From Exiguobacterium sp. s193 (lineage in GTDB: Bacteria > Bacillota > Bacilli > Exiguobacteriales > Exiguobacteriaceae): DNA of 64,000 bases. How positions within the stretch are numbered: position 1 is the stretch's first letter; each line of letters opens with the position of its first letter. The notes under the pieces are model-generated. The model searched no databases, was not told the DNA's origin, and worked only from the letters and a program-made list of their open reading frames with translations. Position numbers and translations under genes: made by a program. Positions 52,821-61,886 of this stretch are shown piece after piece. Location: assembly GCF_018618755.1 (NCBI RefSeq), contig NZ_JACSMR010000005.1, positions 1 to 64,000 of the forward strand. The letters are read 5' to 3'.

Positions 52821-53792
52821 TTAGTTTTCCGTCCAATAGACGAGTTCTGCTGAATGGAATGTTTCCAGCCCTTGCGCCGACTCGATCATCAACGTCCCAT
52901 CTGCTTGAATCCCGCGCAGGATGCCGGTTACTATTTGTTGCCGTGACCGCACTGTGATTGATTGATTCAATTTATCGGCAAGTTGTTCCCATGCCTGGAC
53001 GAAGGAACCGAATCCCTCCTCGACCCAGCGTGTATACATCTGTTCAAACTGATTTAAAAACGTGGCGACGATTTCTGCCCGCTGGAATGTTCGACCGGTC
53101 GCGAGTTTCAGCGACGTCGCGCGGTCCGCGATCACGTCACGAAATTCTTCGTGCTGAACGTTGATTCCGATTCCGATGATGACAGAACTGATCCGACTTC
53201 CTTCCGTCTGCATTTCCGTCAAAATCCCTGCGACCTTTCGACCTGCAATCAGTAAATCGTTCGGCCATTTGATCGTCACCGGTACGTCAAGGTCACGTAA
53301 AGCGGTCGCTAGGGCAAGCCCAGACAAAAGTGTCAGTTGTCCTGCTTGATCGAGCGGGACGTCCGGTCTTACAATCAAACTCATTGCAATCCCGTTCCCT
53401 TTCGTTTCATGCCAGATGCGCCCCAGCTGCCCCCGTCCACTTGTCTGGTAGTCACAGACGACGAGCATTCCTTCTGCGACTTGTTGTTGGGCTAAGTCGT
53501 GCGCAATCCGTTGCGTCGTTTCTGTTTCTTCGACATGAAAGATTTTGCGCCCAAGTGTGTTGGTCCGTAAGTAGTGTTCAATTGCGAGTGGTGTCAAATG
53601 ATCCCCACGGTCGATCAGGTGGTATCCTGTTTTTTTATTCGATTCAATCGCATACCCGGCTTCTTTTAATGCCGTAATTTGTTTCCAAATAGCGGTACGT
53701 GAAATATTTAATTGTTCGGCTAACGCTTGACCGGAGATCCAGTCTTCTTGCATCAAGCGTTGAAGGATTCGTTCTCGCGTCGATTTTTCCAT
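52821..53792 (-). CDS. birA: biotin protein ligase/repressor BirA
   Basis: The 323-residue bifunctional protein has an N-terminal winged helix (about 5-62; SGQALAEQLNISRTAIWKQITALKEAGY) and a ligase domain with TSGRGQLGRIWHE (about 117-129), the biotinyl-AMP loop, and KWPNDLLIAGRKVAGILTE (about 176-194). It biotinylates carboxylases and represses biotin genes. Its ATG (AGAGGAAGTG upstream) lies 40 bp inside the end of cca. Confidence 0.94.
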   Translation of the reverse strand: MEKSTRERILQRLMQEDWISGQALAEQLNISRTAIWKQITALKEAGYAIESNKKTGYHLIDRGDHLTPLAIEHYLRTNTLGRKIFHVEETETTQRIAHDLAQQQVAEGMLVVCDYQTSGRGQLGRIWHETKGNGIAMSLIVRPDVPLDQAGQLTLLSGLALATALRDLDVPVTIKWPNDLLIAGRKVAGILTEMQTEGSRISSVIIGIGINVQHEEFRDVIADRATSLKLATGRTFQRAEIVATFLNQFEQMYTRWVEEGFGSFVQAWEQLADKLNQSITVRSRQQIVTGILRGIQADGTLMIESAQGLETFHSAELVYWTEN

Positions 53793-54898
53793 CTCTTCAC
53801 TTCCTCTAACAAAATTGGACGTTGATTGACGAACTGTCCAGTCACGACATGTTGTTCCAAATAGTGGAGGGCGTGCTTGATCTCTTGTTTTTTTAGACCA
53901 AGGGCGACGATGTCACGTCCATCGACCTGTAAGTCTTTCAGCGTCCGGATTGGTAAAGTCGTCCGGTCCGGATGATTCCGACCCGTCATCCGGTTCAAGA
54001 CCGCTAGTTCCTCATCCGTCAATGCATACCGTTGCCAATCGGTCAATTGCTCGAGGTGAACCAGACAAACTAATCGTTTCGCACGTTGCTCCTGTTTTTT
54101 CGAGCGTTTAAAGGCACTTAAACGGTCTGGTGAAAATCCCGCATCAAGCAGCAGCGTCCAGACATCGTCTTTTGAGACCCCGTCTAAGTCAGACGCGATT
54201 AATCGTTCAATCGTATCCGGAGTGATACCCGGCAAGTACATGCCGAGCCCGGTTCGTAACATCGCGCGTAAGGCGGCAGGTCGCCCTGCGCCGAGCAATA
54301 GTTTTTCGAGTTCAATCGCGACGCGTTCGATTGCGACGTATTGGATCGTCTCGGCGCATTCCTTGATCGCCTGTTCCGTCCGTTCGTCTAACGAAAACGC
54401 AAGCTGACTCATGAAGCGTAACGCCCGAATCATCCGTAACGCATCTTCTCCGAACCGATCTTCCGGGCGTCCGACCGTCCGAATGATTTTTGCCGCGAGA
54501 TCGGCTTGTCCTCCGAACAAATCGACCAGTCCGGTCGGTTTTAAGGCCATCGCATTAATCGTAAAATCACGACGGGTCAAATCTTCCTCAAGTGAAACAC
54601 CGAGTGTGACGTGATCCGGTCTGCGTCGGTCGCTGTACGTCGATTCGGAACGAAACGTCGTCACCTCGAACGGTATTTTTTCAACGACGACCGTTACCGT
54701 CCCGTGCTCAAGTCCGGTCGGGATGACGACGGGAAACAGCGGAATGACCTCGTCCGGAAGAAGCGACGTCGCTAAATCGTAGTCGCCCGGCGTCCGTCCG
54801 AGTAACGTGTCCCGGACGGCACCGCCGACGATATACGCCTCCCCGCCCGCTCGTTCAATCGTCTCGATGATCGTGTTCGCTGACTCACGCATGTTCAT
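53753..54898 (-). CDS. cca: CCA-adding tRNA nucleotidyltransferase
   Basis: The 381-residue class II enzyme adds CCA to tRNA 3' ends. Motifs: GGAVRDTLLGRTPGDYDLATS (about 22-42; G-G and D-x-D), RRDFTINAMAL (about 106), and EDALRMIRALRFMSQLAF (about 142-159). It is needed here because the tRNA-Thr gene in this window lacks an encoded CCA. The start at 54898 (or 54892) overlaps the bshA end by 14 bp; the longer frame lies antiparallel in frame within bshA and is rejected. Confidence 0.93.
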   Translation of the reverse strand: MNMRESANTIIETIERAGGEAYIVGGAVRDTLLGRTPGDYDLATSLLPDEVIPLFPVVIPTGLEHGTVTVVVEKIPFEVTTFRSESTYSDRRRPDHVTLGVSLEEDLTRRDFTINAMALKPTGLVDLFGGQADLAAKIIRTVGRPEDRFGEDALRMIRALRFMSQLAFSLDERTEQAIKECAETIQYVAIERVAIELEKLLLGAGRPAALRAMLRTGLGMYLPGITPDTIERLIASDLDGVSKDDVWTLLLDAGFSPDRLSAFKRSKKQEQRAKRLVCLVHLEQLTDWQRYALTDEELAVLNRMTGRNHPDRTTLPIRTLKDLQVDGRDIVALGLKKQEIKHALHYLEQHVVTGQFVNQRPILLEEVKRWKNRRENESFNA

Positions 54899-56027
54899 AC
54901 CGCGCACACACCCGTTCATATATTTTTTCATATTCGCGGACGATTTCATTCGAATCGAACCGTTGTCGTGTATCACGGATACCCGCATCTGCCATCTGTT
55001 CCCGAAGCTCGGGTGTATCGGCCAGGTGTCCAATCCGGTCAGCAGCTGCCTTGACGTCATACGTCGGCACGATGAACCCTGTTTTGCCGTCTTGGATCAC
55101 TTCCGGTAAGCCCCCGGCATTCGAGACGACACTCGGTACCCCGACTGCCATCGCTTCGAGGACAACGAGCCCAAACGCTTCTTTTTCCGACAACAATAAA
55201 TGAATGTCGCTAATCGCGAGCAACTGGGCGACGTGTTCTTGTTTCCCGGCAAAAATGATTTTTTCATAAACACCAAGTTCTTTGGCCCTCCGTCGTGTCT
55301 GCCCCATCTCCGGACCATCCCCGACAAGCAATAACCGCATGTTTCGTCCGTTCGCCGCAATTGCGAATGCGACGAGTGTGTCGTCGATCCGTTTGACGGG
55401 TCGGAAGTTCGAAATATGGATGACGACGATTTCGCCCGGTTCAATCCCGTAATGCCGTTTCAAGCGTTCGTCGCGCATCGGGTAATAGACACTTTCATCA
55501 ATCGAGTTCGCAATGACGTCGATGTCATATTGTGCGTTCAGCGTCATGTTCGTCTCAAGGGCAAGACTTTCCGAAACGGCCGTCACCGCATCCGAGCTTT
55601 CAATGCCGTAACGGATTGCCGGTTGCATCTCTAAATCTTGACCGATGACAGTGATGTCCGTCCCGTGTAGCGTTGTCACGACACCGACACCCTTCTTTTT
55701 CGCCATGTTGCGCCCGAGTTCTGCACAGACGGCATGGGGGACAGCGTAATGGGCATGGATGATATCAAGATCAAACACATCGATGACCTCCGCGACTTTC
55801 GACGCTAAGGTAATGTCATAGGGGGGGTATTTAAAGACCGAGTATTGATTGACCTCTACGAGATGGACGGTGATGTTCGGACGGTATTCCGTTAAGCGAA
55901 ACGGCATGCTCGACGTGATGAAATGGACGTCATGTCCACGGTCTGCAAGTTTCATCCCGAGTTCCGTCGCAACGACACCACTTCCGCCGACGGATGGATA
56001 ACATAAGATTCCAATCGATTTTTTCAT
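54885..56027 (-). CDS. bshA: bacillithiol glycosyltransferase BshA
   Basis: The 380-residue GT4 enzyme makes GlcNAc-malate, the first step of bacillithiol. It has CYPSVGGSGVVATELG (about 9-24), HAHYAVPHAVCAE (about 91), TTLHGTDITVIG (about 118) and the donor-binding EAFGLVVLEAMAVGVPSV (about 282-299). Bacillithiol is the low-molecular thiol of Bacillales. The gene pair bshA-cca is as in B. subtilis, but bshB1 is not next to it. Confidence 0.93.
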   Translation of the reverse strand: MKKSIGILCYPSVGGSGVVATELGMKLADRGHDVHFITSSMPFRLTEYRPNITVHLVEVNQYSVFKYPPYDITLASKVAEVIDVFDLDIIHAHYAVPHAVCAELGRNMAKKKGVGVVTTLHGTDITVIGQDLEMQPAIRYGIESSDAVTAVSESLALETNMTLNAQYDIDVIANSIDESVYYPMRDERLKRHYGIEPGEIVVIHISNFRPVKRIDDTLVAFAIAANGRNMRLLLVGDGPEMGQTRRRAKELGVYEKIIFAGKQEHVAQLLAISDIHLLLSEKEAFGLVVLEAMAVGVPSVVSNAGGLPEVIQDGKTGFIVPTYDVKAAADRIGHLADTPELREQMADAGIRDTRQRFDSNEIVREYEKIYERVCARYEHA

Positions 56028-56204
56028 TTAAAACCACTCTCTCTTCAGTTAAGTTAGCACGCGCTTCTCGATACAATTGTAAACAAAACGAACGCCAAAA
56101 ACTACATCGACCACTTTTCCTCGGGTTTCGCTTAGGAAAAGCTAGTCTTTTTCACCTTCTACCGTTACCCTAAAGAAAGAGTCTTGTTAGAGAGGAGCAA
56201 CAGT

Positions 56205-57092
56205 ATGGCACCCCCATTTCAATTTCCGATCCGTATCCAAAACATTATTTGGATTCTTGTCGGATCCTTTATCTTTGCATTCGGAATTTATCATTTTAAC
56301 GTTCAAAATGAACTGGCTGAGGGAGGATTTACAGGAATCACCTTGATTTTAAAAGGACTATTCGGTTTATCCCCGTCCATCACGAACCTCGTCCTGAACG
56401 TTCCACTGTTTTTTGTCAGTTACAAACTGCTTGGTCGGACGACGTTTATCTATACACTGATCGGCACGTTCAGTTTTTCCCTGTGGTATGGATTGATTTC
56501 AAAATACTCACCGCTCGAAATCATATTAACTGATGACATGGTCCTCGCTTCTTTGTTCGCCGGTGTCTTCATCGGTGTCGGTCTTGGCATCATTTTCAAT
56601 AACGGCGGAACGACAGGTGGCGTCGATATCATCGCCCGTCTGACGAAACGGTACTTCGGCTGGTCGATCGGTCGGACCTTCCTGATTTTCGATTTCTTCG
56701 TCATCGTCGCTTCGTTGACATACCTCGACTACAAACAAGCGATGTACACGTTGCTTGCCGTTTATGTCGGCGCCCGCGTCATCGATTGGATGCAAGAAGG
56801 AACGTATGCCGGGAAAGCCGCGATGATCATCAGTGATCACCGGACGGAGATTGCGGACGGAATCCACGCGACGATGAACCGTGGGACGACACGCTTACTT
56901 GCAAAAGGCGGGTATTCGGGTCGCGACCTCGAAGTCTTGTATGTCGTCGTAGCACGTAATGAAATTACACGATTGAAAACGCTTGTCAAAGCAGTTGACC
57001 AACATGCCTTCATCACGTTACATGATGTGTACGAAGTAACAGGCGAAGGATTTACGTTCGACGAAAACCGTGTCCCGATCAAGGAAACGTAA
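56205..57092 (+). CDS. ypjC: YitT-family membrane protein (YpjC-like)
   Basis: The 295-residue protein has five to six membrane helices (about 12-210) and a cytosolic DUF2179 domain (about 215-290; MNRGTTRLLAKGGYSGRDLEVLYVVV). GITLILKGLFGLSPSITNLVLNVPLF near 46 and GGTTGGVDIIARL near 141 are family marks. Function unknown; paralogues were given transport roles without proof. ATG 56205 follows AGAGGAG. In B. subtilis ypjC lies in the same neighbourhood. Confidence 0.85.
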   Translation: MAPPFQFPIRIQNIIWILVGSFIFAFGIYHFNVQNELAEGGFTGITLILKGLFGLSPSITNLVLNVPLFFVSYKLLGRTTFIYTLIGTFSFSLWYGLISKYSPLEIILTDDMVLASLFAGVFIGVGLGIIFNNGGTTGGVDIIARLTKRYFGWSIGRTFLIFDFFVIVASLTYLDYKQAMYTLLAVYVGARVIDWMQEGTYAGKAAMIISDHRTEIADGIHATMNRGTTRLLAKGGYSGRDLEVLYVVVARNEITRLKTLVKAVDQHAFITLHDVYEVTGEGFTFDENRVPIKET

Positions 57093-57098
57093 ACACAC

Positions 57099-57156
57099 AA
57101 AACACCCGGCTCGTTCGCTTCTCAAGTAGAGGATTGAACGGACCGGGTGTTTTTTA
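57099..57156 (+). terminator. terminator of the YitT-family gene
   Basis: AACACCCGG (57101-57109) pairs with CCGGGTGTT (57143-57151), with inner GTTC/GAAC pairing, followed by T. Confidence 0.85.
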
Positions 57157-57186
57157 AATGTTTTCATCTGGTTCAGTACGTTTGAA

Positions 57187-57864
57187 TTATTCGTCCGACG
57201 GGGCAAAGACCATCAAAGCGAGACGGAGGAACTCGGCGACGGCGACGAGTGTCGCAGCGACATATGTCCAAGCAGCTGCGTTCAAGACGCGACGTGAACC
57301 ACGTTCTTCTTCTGCATCAATGATTCCGTGTTCCGTCAATTGGACCATCGCCCGTTTGGAGGCGTCGAATTCAACAGGTAACGTCACGAGTTGGAAAATG
57401 ACGGCACCGAGCATCAAGATGACACCGAGCATCGCAAGACCTGTTATCCCGGCAAAGAAACCAACGAGTAATAACGGGAACGACAGATTCGATGTGATCG
57501 ACGCAACCGGTGCAATCCGGTGACGGACACGCATCATATTGTAGTCTGTCGCATCCTGGATGACGTGCCCGATTTCGTGCGCCGCGATCGAAACCGCTGA
57601 GACCGTCGAACCGTAGTAGACATCTTCTGATAAGCGGACCACTTTATTTGTCGGATCATAATGATCGGACATCGTTCCGCCAATCGCTTCGAGACGGACA
57701 TCCGTAATTCCGTTTTGTTTCATGATGAAGTCAGCAACTTGCGCCCCCGTCACCCCACTATGAATCGGAACTTCTTGATATTTTTTATACGTTTTTCGGA
57801 CTCGCATTTGTGCCCAGATGGGAACAATGATGATGATGGCGAGGTAAATCAGATAGTTAGCCAT
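57187..57864 (-). CDS. membrane zinc metallopeptidase, YugP type
   Basis: The 225-residue protein has an N-terminal helix, the zinc motif AAHEIGHVIQDATDYNMMRVRH (HExxH near residue 97) and three further membrane helices (about 120-220). It matches B. subtilis YugP. The physiological substrate is unknown. Monocistronic, with AGGAAAGG upstream. Confidence 0.85.
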   Translation of the reverse strand: MANYLIYLAIIIIVPIWAQMRVRKTYKKYQEVPIHSGVTGAQVADFIMKQNGITDVRLEAIGGTMSDHYDPTNKVVRLSEDVYYGSTVSAVSIAAHEIGHVIQDATDYNMMRVRHRIAPVASITSNLSFPLLLVGFFAGITGLAMLGVILMLGAVIFQLVTLPVEFDASKRAMVQLTEHGIIDAEEERGSRRVLNAAAWTYVAATLVAVAEFLRLALMVFAPSDE

Positions 57865-57908
57865 GTAACATCTGTCCTTTCCTAAAAGATTATATCCTTA
57901 TTTTACGT

Positions 57909-58514
57909 TCAAGCGACCTTATTGTCAATCGAATCGCGTGCAACAAGGAGATATCCCATCAAAATACATAATCCCGTCAACCAGAACGATCCGTACCCGA
58001 TCCACTGGATATGCTCCGCAAGTGCCGGATAGCGTGGCCATTGACCGAGCACATAGTCGACGACATCGTTATGGATGACCCAGATCGAGACAAGGACGAG
58101 TTCTTTGACGCGGAACGTCATGAACGGAACGTAAAGCAGCGCTTGGAATGCCATCGCGCCGTGCGAAAGCATCAGCATCAGTGCCATCGCCGTCAAATAA
58201 CTATTGTCCGTCCCGATTTCTTGAAGCATCAAGGCATTCATGACGACGGCCCAGACACCATATTTAATCAACGTGACGAACGCCAGTGCTTCGAATAGTC
58301 GGGAGCGCCGATTGAAAATCCACAAAAATACGATGATCGTAAAAAATAAAGACGCTGTCGGGCTATCCGGAATGAACGGATAATAATACCACTTCGACTG
58401 CCCGAGTTGCGGTTGATACCAATAATAACCGTATATTGTTCCCGCTAGATTGATCAGGCCGAGCGGCCACAGGATTGCTTTATGTTTTAAGATATGCAAA
58501 AACGGCACATTCAT
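57909..58514 (-). CDS. ypjA: DUF1405 membrane protein YpjA
   Basis: The 201-residue protein has about six membrane helices; PLGLINLAGTIYGYYWYQPQL near residue 17 and FIPDSPTASLFF near 48 are DUF1405 marks. Function unknown. It follows qcrC as in B. subtilis, across a terminator hairpin. GAGGTG lies one base before the ATG, so the GTG two codons on may be the true start. Confidence 0.8.
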   Translation of the reverse strand: MNVPFLHILKHKAILWPLGLINLAGTIYGYYWYQPQLGQSKWYYYPFIPDSPTASLFFTIIVFLWIFNRRSRLFEALAFVTLIKYGVWAVVMNALMLQEIGTDNSYLTAMALMLMLSHGAMAFQALLYVPFMTFRVKELVLVSIWVIHNDVVDYVLGQWPRYPALAEHIQWIGYGSFWLTGLCILMGYLLVARDSIDNKVA

Positions 58515-58528
58515 TCACCTCATGATAG

Positions 58529-58560
58529 ACAAAAGCCGGAGGAATTATTCCCCCGGCTCT
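58529..58560 (-). terminator. terminator of qcrABC
   Basis: On the minus strand AGCCGG(GGGAA) pairs with (TTCCT)CCGGCT (plus arms 58534-58539 and 58553-58558), followed by TTTTG. Confidence 0.75.
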
Positions 58561-58564
58561 TCTC

Positions 58565-59356
58565 TTATTTATTGTTCTCTCCGCCTTCACCGTAAGAAGC
58601 GATGAATTTAGCGAGTTCTTTACGATCTGCATCTGAACCTTTGTACTGTCCAGCAGGCATCGCACCGACACCTTTGTCTGCAATTTCATAAATTTCTTCT
58701 TCTGTCTTTTTCGTCCCGACGAGGGCTGGAGCAGCTGCTCCACCTTCGAGGTTCTTACCATGACAGTTGACACATGATTGGTTCGAGTAAATTTCATAGC
58801 CTTTTGCCGTCGTATCAATTTCAGGACCTTCGTTCATCGTCAACTCACCTTGTTTATGGATCGTATCCCAGTGTGTTGTTTGAACAGATTCCCATGTCAA
58901 GAAGATGATTGACACGATTCCGAGAAGCATCATGCTGACTGCGACCGGGCGTTTCGCTGGGCGACGTTCAATCCCTTGGTCAAGCCACGGTGCTACAAGT
59001 AATGCCGTGAAGGCAAGACCCGGAAGAATGACAGTCCCCATCAAGATGTATGGACCAGCGGCGAATTGGTATTTCAAAAGCTGATAGAGGAATAGGAAGT
59101 ACCAGTCCGGAAGCGGAATGTACGACGTATTCGTCGGGTCAGCGATATTTTGTAATGGTGCTGCTTCAACGATTGTCAAGGTCATGAAGCCAATCAAGAA
59201 GACTGCTCCTACCATCCATTCGCGAAGTAAGAAGTTTGGCCAGAACGCTTCCGTCCGACCTGGATACTCAGAATAGTCTTTCGACTTATTCGGCATCCGG
59301 TTGTTGATCGACACCCGTGAATCGGTGACGAATTTCATTCCTTTACCACGATGCAT
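58565..59356 (-). CDS. qcrC: menaquinol:cytochrome c reductase cytochrome b/c subunit QcrC
   Basis: The 263-residue subunit begins MHRGKGMKFVTDSRV like B. subtilis QcrC. It has three membrane helices (about 48-70, 105-125, 140-160), matching the cytochrome b subunit IV part, and a C-terminal cytochrome c domain with heme motif CVNCH (near 197) and axial Met in MPAGQYKG. The fused b/c subunit is typical of Bacillales bc complexes. It sits third in the qcrABC operon. Confidence 0.95.
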   Translation of the reverse strand: MHRGKGMKFVTDSRVSINNRMPNKSKDYSEYPGRTEAFWPNFLLREWMVGAVFLIGFMTLTIVEAAPLQNIADPTNTSYIPLPDWYFLFLYQLLKYQFAAGPYILMGTVILPGLAFTALLVAPWLDQGIERRPAKRPVAVSMMLLGIVSIIFLTWESVQTTHWDTIHKQGELTMNEGPEIDTTAKGYEIYSNQSCVNCHGKNLEGGAAAPALVGTKKTEEEIYEIADKGVGAMPAGQYKGSDADRKELAKFIASYGEGGENNK

Positions 59357-59405
59357 CGTGTTCTCCCCCTTTTAGGTTGCCTAAATTGATTGTCTGATTG
59401 TCGGT

Positions 59406-60077
59406 TTAAAGTGGTCCAGAGATCCCTTGTTTACGGATCATCATGAAGTGGGCCCCGAGCAAGACGAACAATGCCGCAGGAAGGAAGAAGACGTGAATCG
59501 CAAAGAATCGAGCAATCGTACTTGCACCGACGATTTCTCCACCCGCGAGGAGCGTCTTCGCGATGCCACCGATGACCGGTATGCTTTCCGCGATTTGAAT
59601 CGTAACTTTCGTTGCGAACAATGCTTTCATGTCCCAAGGCAACAAGTATCCTGTTAGACCGAGTGCTAAGACAACGAAGAACAAGAGTACACCAACGACC
59701 CAGTTCAATTCACGTGGTTTTTTGTATGAACCTGTGAAGAAGACGCGTAATGTATGTAAGAACAACATTACGATGACGACAGATGCGCCCCAGTGGTGCA
59801 TACCACGAACGATTTGACCGTGCGCGACTTCATTTTGAAGATAGTACACGGACGCGTGGGCGTTGATGATGTCTGGTACGTAATACATCGTCAAGAACAT
59901 CCCCGAGAGGATTTGGATGACGATTGTAAAGAACGTCAGCCCGCCAAAACAATAAACGAATGCGGAAAAGTTATGGGCAGGGTTTACGTGTTCTGGAACT
60001 TCATGATCGGCGATATCTCGCCAAAGCGGTGTGATATCAACCCGCTCATCAATCCAATCATAGATTTTTTGCATCAT
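59406..60077 (-). CDS. qcrB: menaquinol:cytochrome c reductase cytochrome b QcrB
   Basis: The 223-residue, four-helix cytochrome b6-type subunit has heme-ligand histidines in RGMHHWGASVVIVMLFLHTLRVF (about 92-114) and FFAIHVFFLPAAL (about 188-200). GYLLPWDMKALFATKV is the quinone-site region. A near-identical counterpart exists in Bacillus. Two ATG codons in a row serve as start, with AGAGGTG upstream. Confidence 0.95.
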   Translation of the reverse strand: MMQKIYDWIDERVDITPLWRDIADHEVPEHVNPAHNFSAFVYCFGGLTFFTIVIQILSGMFLTMYYVPDIINAHASVYYLQNEVAHGQIVRGMHHWGASVVIVMLFLHTLRVFFTGSYKKPRELNWVVGVLLFFVVLALGLTGYLLPWDMKALFATKVTIQIAESIPVIGGIAKTLLAGGEIVGASTIARFFAIHVFFLPAALFVLLGAHFMMIRKQGISGPL

Positions 60078-60080
60078 CGC

Positions 60081-60587
60081 TTACGCACCTCTTTCGACTG
60101 GTTTGCCTAAGTAAAGGAAACCATCTTTCTCTTGCATTTCATATTCGTCAAGCGGTTTCGTCGGTGGCGTACCTGGTACGTTGACGCCATCTTTCGTATA
60201 CCGTCCGAAATGACATGGGCAATAGAATTGCTCTGGGTGCGTCGGATCTGCTCCGAAACTCACTTGGCATCCTAGATGTTTACAGATCGGTGATAATGCG
60301 AGAATCTCGCCTTTATCGTTTTTGAAGACCCATGCTGATAATGTTTCTTCGAAATCATACCAAGCATCTTGCGTTTGTTTCTTGAAGTCGACCCGCTTTG
60401 GTTCTGTCGTGATGTCCGACAACTTCATTACTTTTACTTTATCGCCTGATCCTGATTTTTTCAGGACTGGATCAACTGCGAAGTTGACCATCGGCATAAC
60501 CATCGTCGCTGCCATAAAGCCACCGACTCCAGTCAATGTATACGTCAAGAATTGACGACGTGTTACGTTAGACCCGTTTTGAGCCAT
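60081..60587 (-). CDS. qcrA: Rieske iron-sulfur subunit QcrA
   Basis: The 168-residue protein has a twin-arginine type start (NVTRRQFLTYTLTGVGGFMAATM, about 7-29) that serves as a membrane anchor and a Rieske domain with CKHLGC (near 102) and CPCHFG (near 121), whose two Cys-His pairs bind [2Fe-2S]. ATG 60587 follows AAGGGGGG. First gene of qcrABC. Confidence 0.94.
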   Translation of the reverse strand: MAQNGSNVTRRQFLTYTLTGVGGFMAATMVMPMVNFAVDPVLKKSGSGDKVKVMKLSDITTEPKRVDFKKQTQDAWYDFEETLSAWVFKNDKGEILALSPICKHLGCQVSFGADPTHPEQFYCPCHFGRYTKDGVNVPGTPPTKPLDEYEMQEKDGFLYLGKPVERGA

Positions 60588-60691
60588 CTCGATCCCCCCT
60601 TGTGATGTACGCCGTGCCCCAAGACCACTGTACTTCACACAAATTTCTCACATGGTAATAGTATCTTAATAAAATCATTGCGTCAACCGCT

Positions 60692-61132
60692 TCATAGCGC
60701 GGTCCAACGGTTTCCTAACTGTTCGAGAACTTGTCCTACAAAATTCCCGACCATCTGACCTTGCTGGTCGCGACTCATCGTCTCAAGCGATAAGCGTGGA
60801 ACATAGACGATGTCCTCGACCGCTGTCTCTTTCCAGCGTAAATCTGCCGTGATGAACGTGACAAAACGGAATTGTTCGGCAGATGCCGCTTCCCGCCAAC
60901 TATTCAATTGATCGAGCGACGGCAGGTCGACATAAGTCAGTCCTGGAACAAGCATCGCACGACCGGATAATTGTCGTTCGACTTCAGACGCGACGGTCGT
61001 CGTCATGTCGGCGCATTCCGCAAAGGCATGCATCGACTCGCCAAATCCGATCGGTATCAATGGGACGACCAACGTATCAATATACGCTTGTTCGTTTCTC
61101 GTCCTTTGAACATCGGATGGTTTGAAACGCAA
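60692..61132 (-). CDS. ypiF: DUF2487 protein YpiF
   Basis: The 146-residue protein starts at TTG (MRFKPSDVQRTRNEQAYIDTLVVPLIPIGFG) with AAGGGGG 7-8 nt upstream; the frame's earlier codons lie over that box. It matches YpiF, encoded just upstream of qcrA in Bacillus; function unknown, possibly linked to assembly of the bc complex by position only. Confidence 0.8.
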   Translation of the reverse strand: MRFKPSDVQRTRNEQAYIDTLVVPLIPIGFGESMHAFAECADMTTTVASEVERQLSGRAMLVPGLTYVDLPSLDQLNSWREAASAEQFRFVTFITADLRWKETAVEDIVYVPRLSLETMSRDQQGQMVGNFVGQVLEQLGNRWTAL

Positions 61133-61273
61133 CTCATTTCCCCCTTTCCTGTTCACTTACATTTCGTCACATTTAATGTATCATATCCGCTTTTGTTACT
61201 GCTCACTTAATGTGAACGTTTTATGAAATTCCGTTCTATTTTTCTTCATATTTTCCGTTTTTTCTCCACGCCT

Positions 61274-61313
61274 AAAAAAAGTCATCCCCTTTTATTTTGA
61301 AAGAGGATGACAC
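61274..61313 (-). terminator. terminator of ypiA-ypiB
   Basis: On the minus strand GTCATCCTCTTT pairs with AAAGGGGATGAC type sequence (plus arms about 61282-61290 and 61304-61312), followed by TTTTTTT. Confidence 0.85.
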
Positions 61314-61327
61314 CATTATAGATTGCA

Positions 61328-61858
61328 TTATTCGAGTTGACTGCGGATCGTCCGAAGCTCTTCCGAGAGCGACTGAAAACGACTGCGGTCACGTGCGTCT
61401 AGCGCCTCATCGATTAATCGAATCAACCGTTCTTCTTCCTGACGGTTGACAGTCGCCGCGATAAAATGCATCGCCTCGTCCGCTAGACGCGGTTCGACGG
61501 CAACCTCAGGACGGAACGGATTTTCTTCGAGCAACGATAAATACTCATCGTCCATCATCATCCCTTGAAAATTCAATTCGATATAGACCGGCTCGTCCGT
61601 CAAACGGATGTCATGATAGGCTTTTTCCGGATCGGTCGTTTTGACCTCTCCTTTTTTAAAGAGAAACGGGTCGGCGTCAAATCCGTAAGTCGTAATGATC
61701 ATGGCTTTCGGAGCGAACATCGCATTTTGAACAAAATGAACTTGATCCAGTTTTGCATCATTACGAAGCCAGTAATCAAGGATCCACTTAGATTCTCGGC
61801 GCTTCAACGTATAATAGGTCAAGATGCGGCGCAAGAAACGCTGCTTTCTCTCTGTCAT
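61328..61858 (-). CDS. ypiB: YpiB (UPF0302/IDEAL domain)
   Basis: The 176-residue protein has a UPF0302 domain (about 8-105; RRESKWILDYWLRND, YIELNFQG) and a C-terminal IDEAL motif (about 143-170; LIRLIDEALDARDRSRFQSLSEEL). Function unknown; in B. subtilis it is encoded beside ypiA and ypiF. ATG follows GAAGGGAG. Confidence 0.85.
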   Translation of the reverse strand: MTERKQRFLRRILTYYTLKRRESKWILDYWLRNDAKLDQVHFVQNAMFAPKAMIITTYGFDADPFLFKKGEVKTTDPEKAYHDIRLTDEPVYIELNFQGMMMDDEYLSLLEENPFRPEVAVEPRLADEAMHFIAATVNRQEEERLIRLIDEALDARDRSRFQSLSEELRTIRSQLE

Positions 61859-61886
61859 CTCAATCCTACTCCCTTCTCAAATAAAA

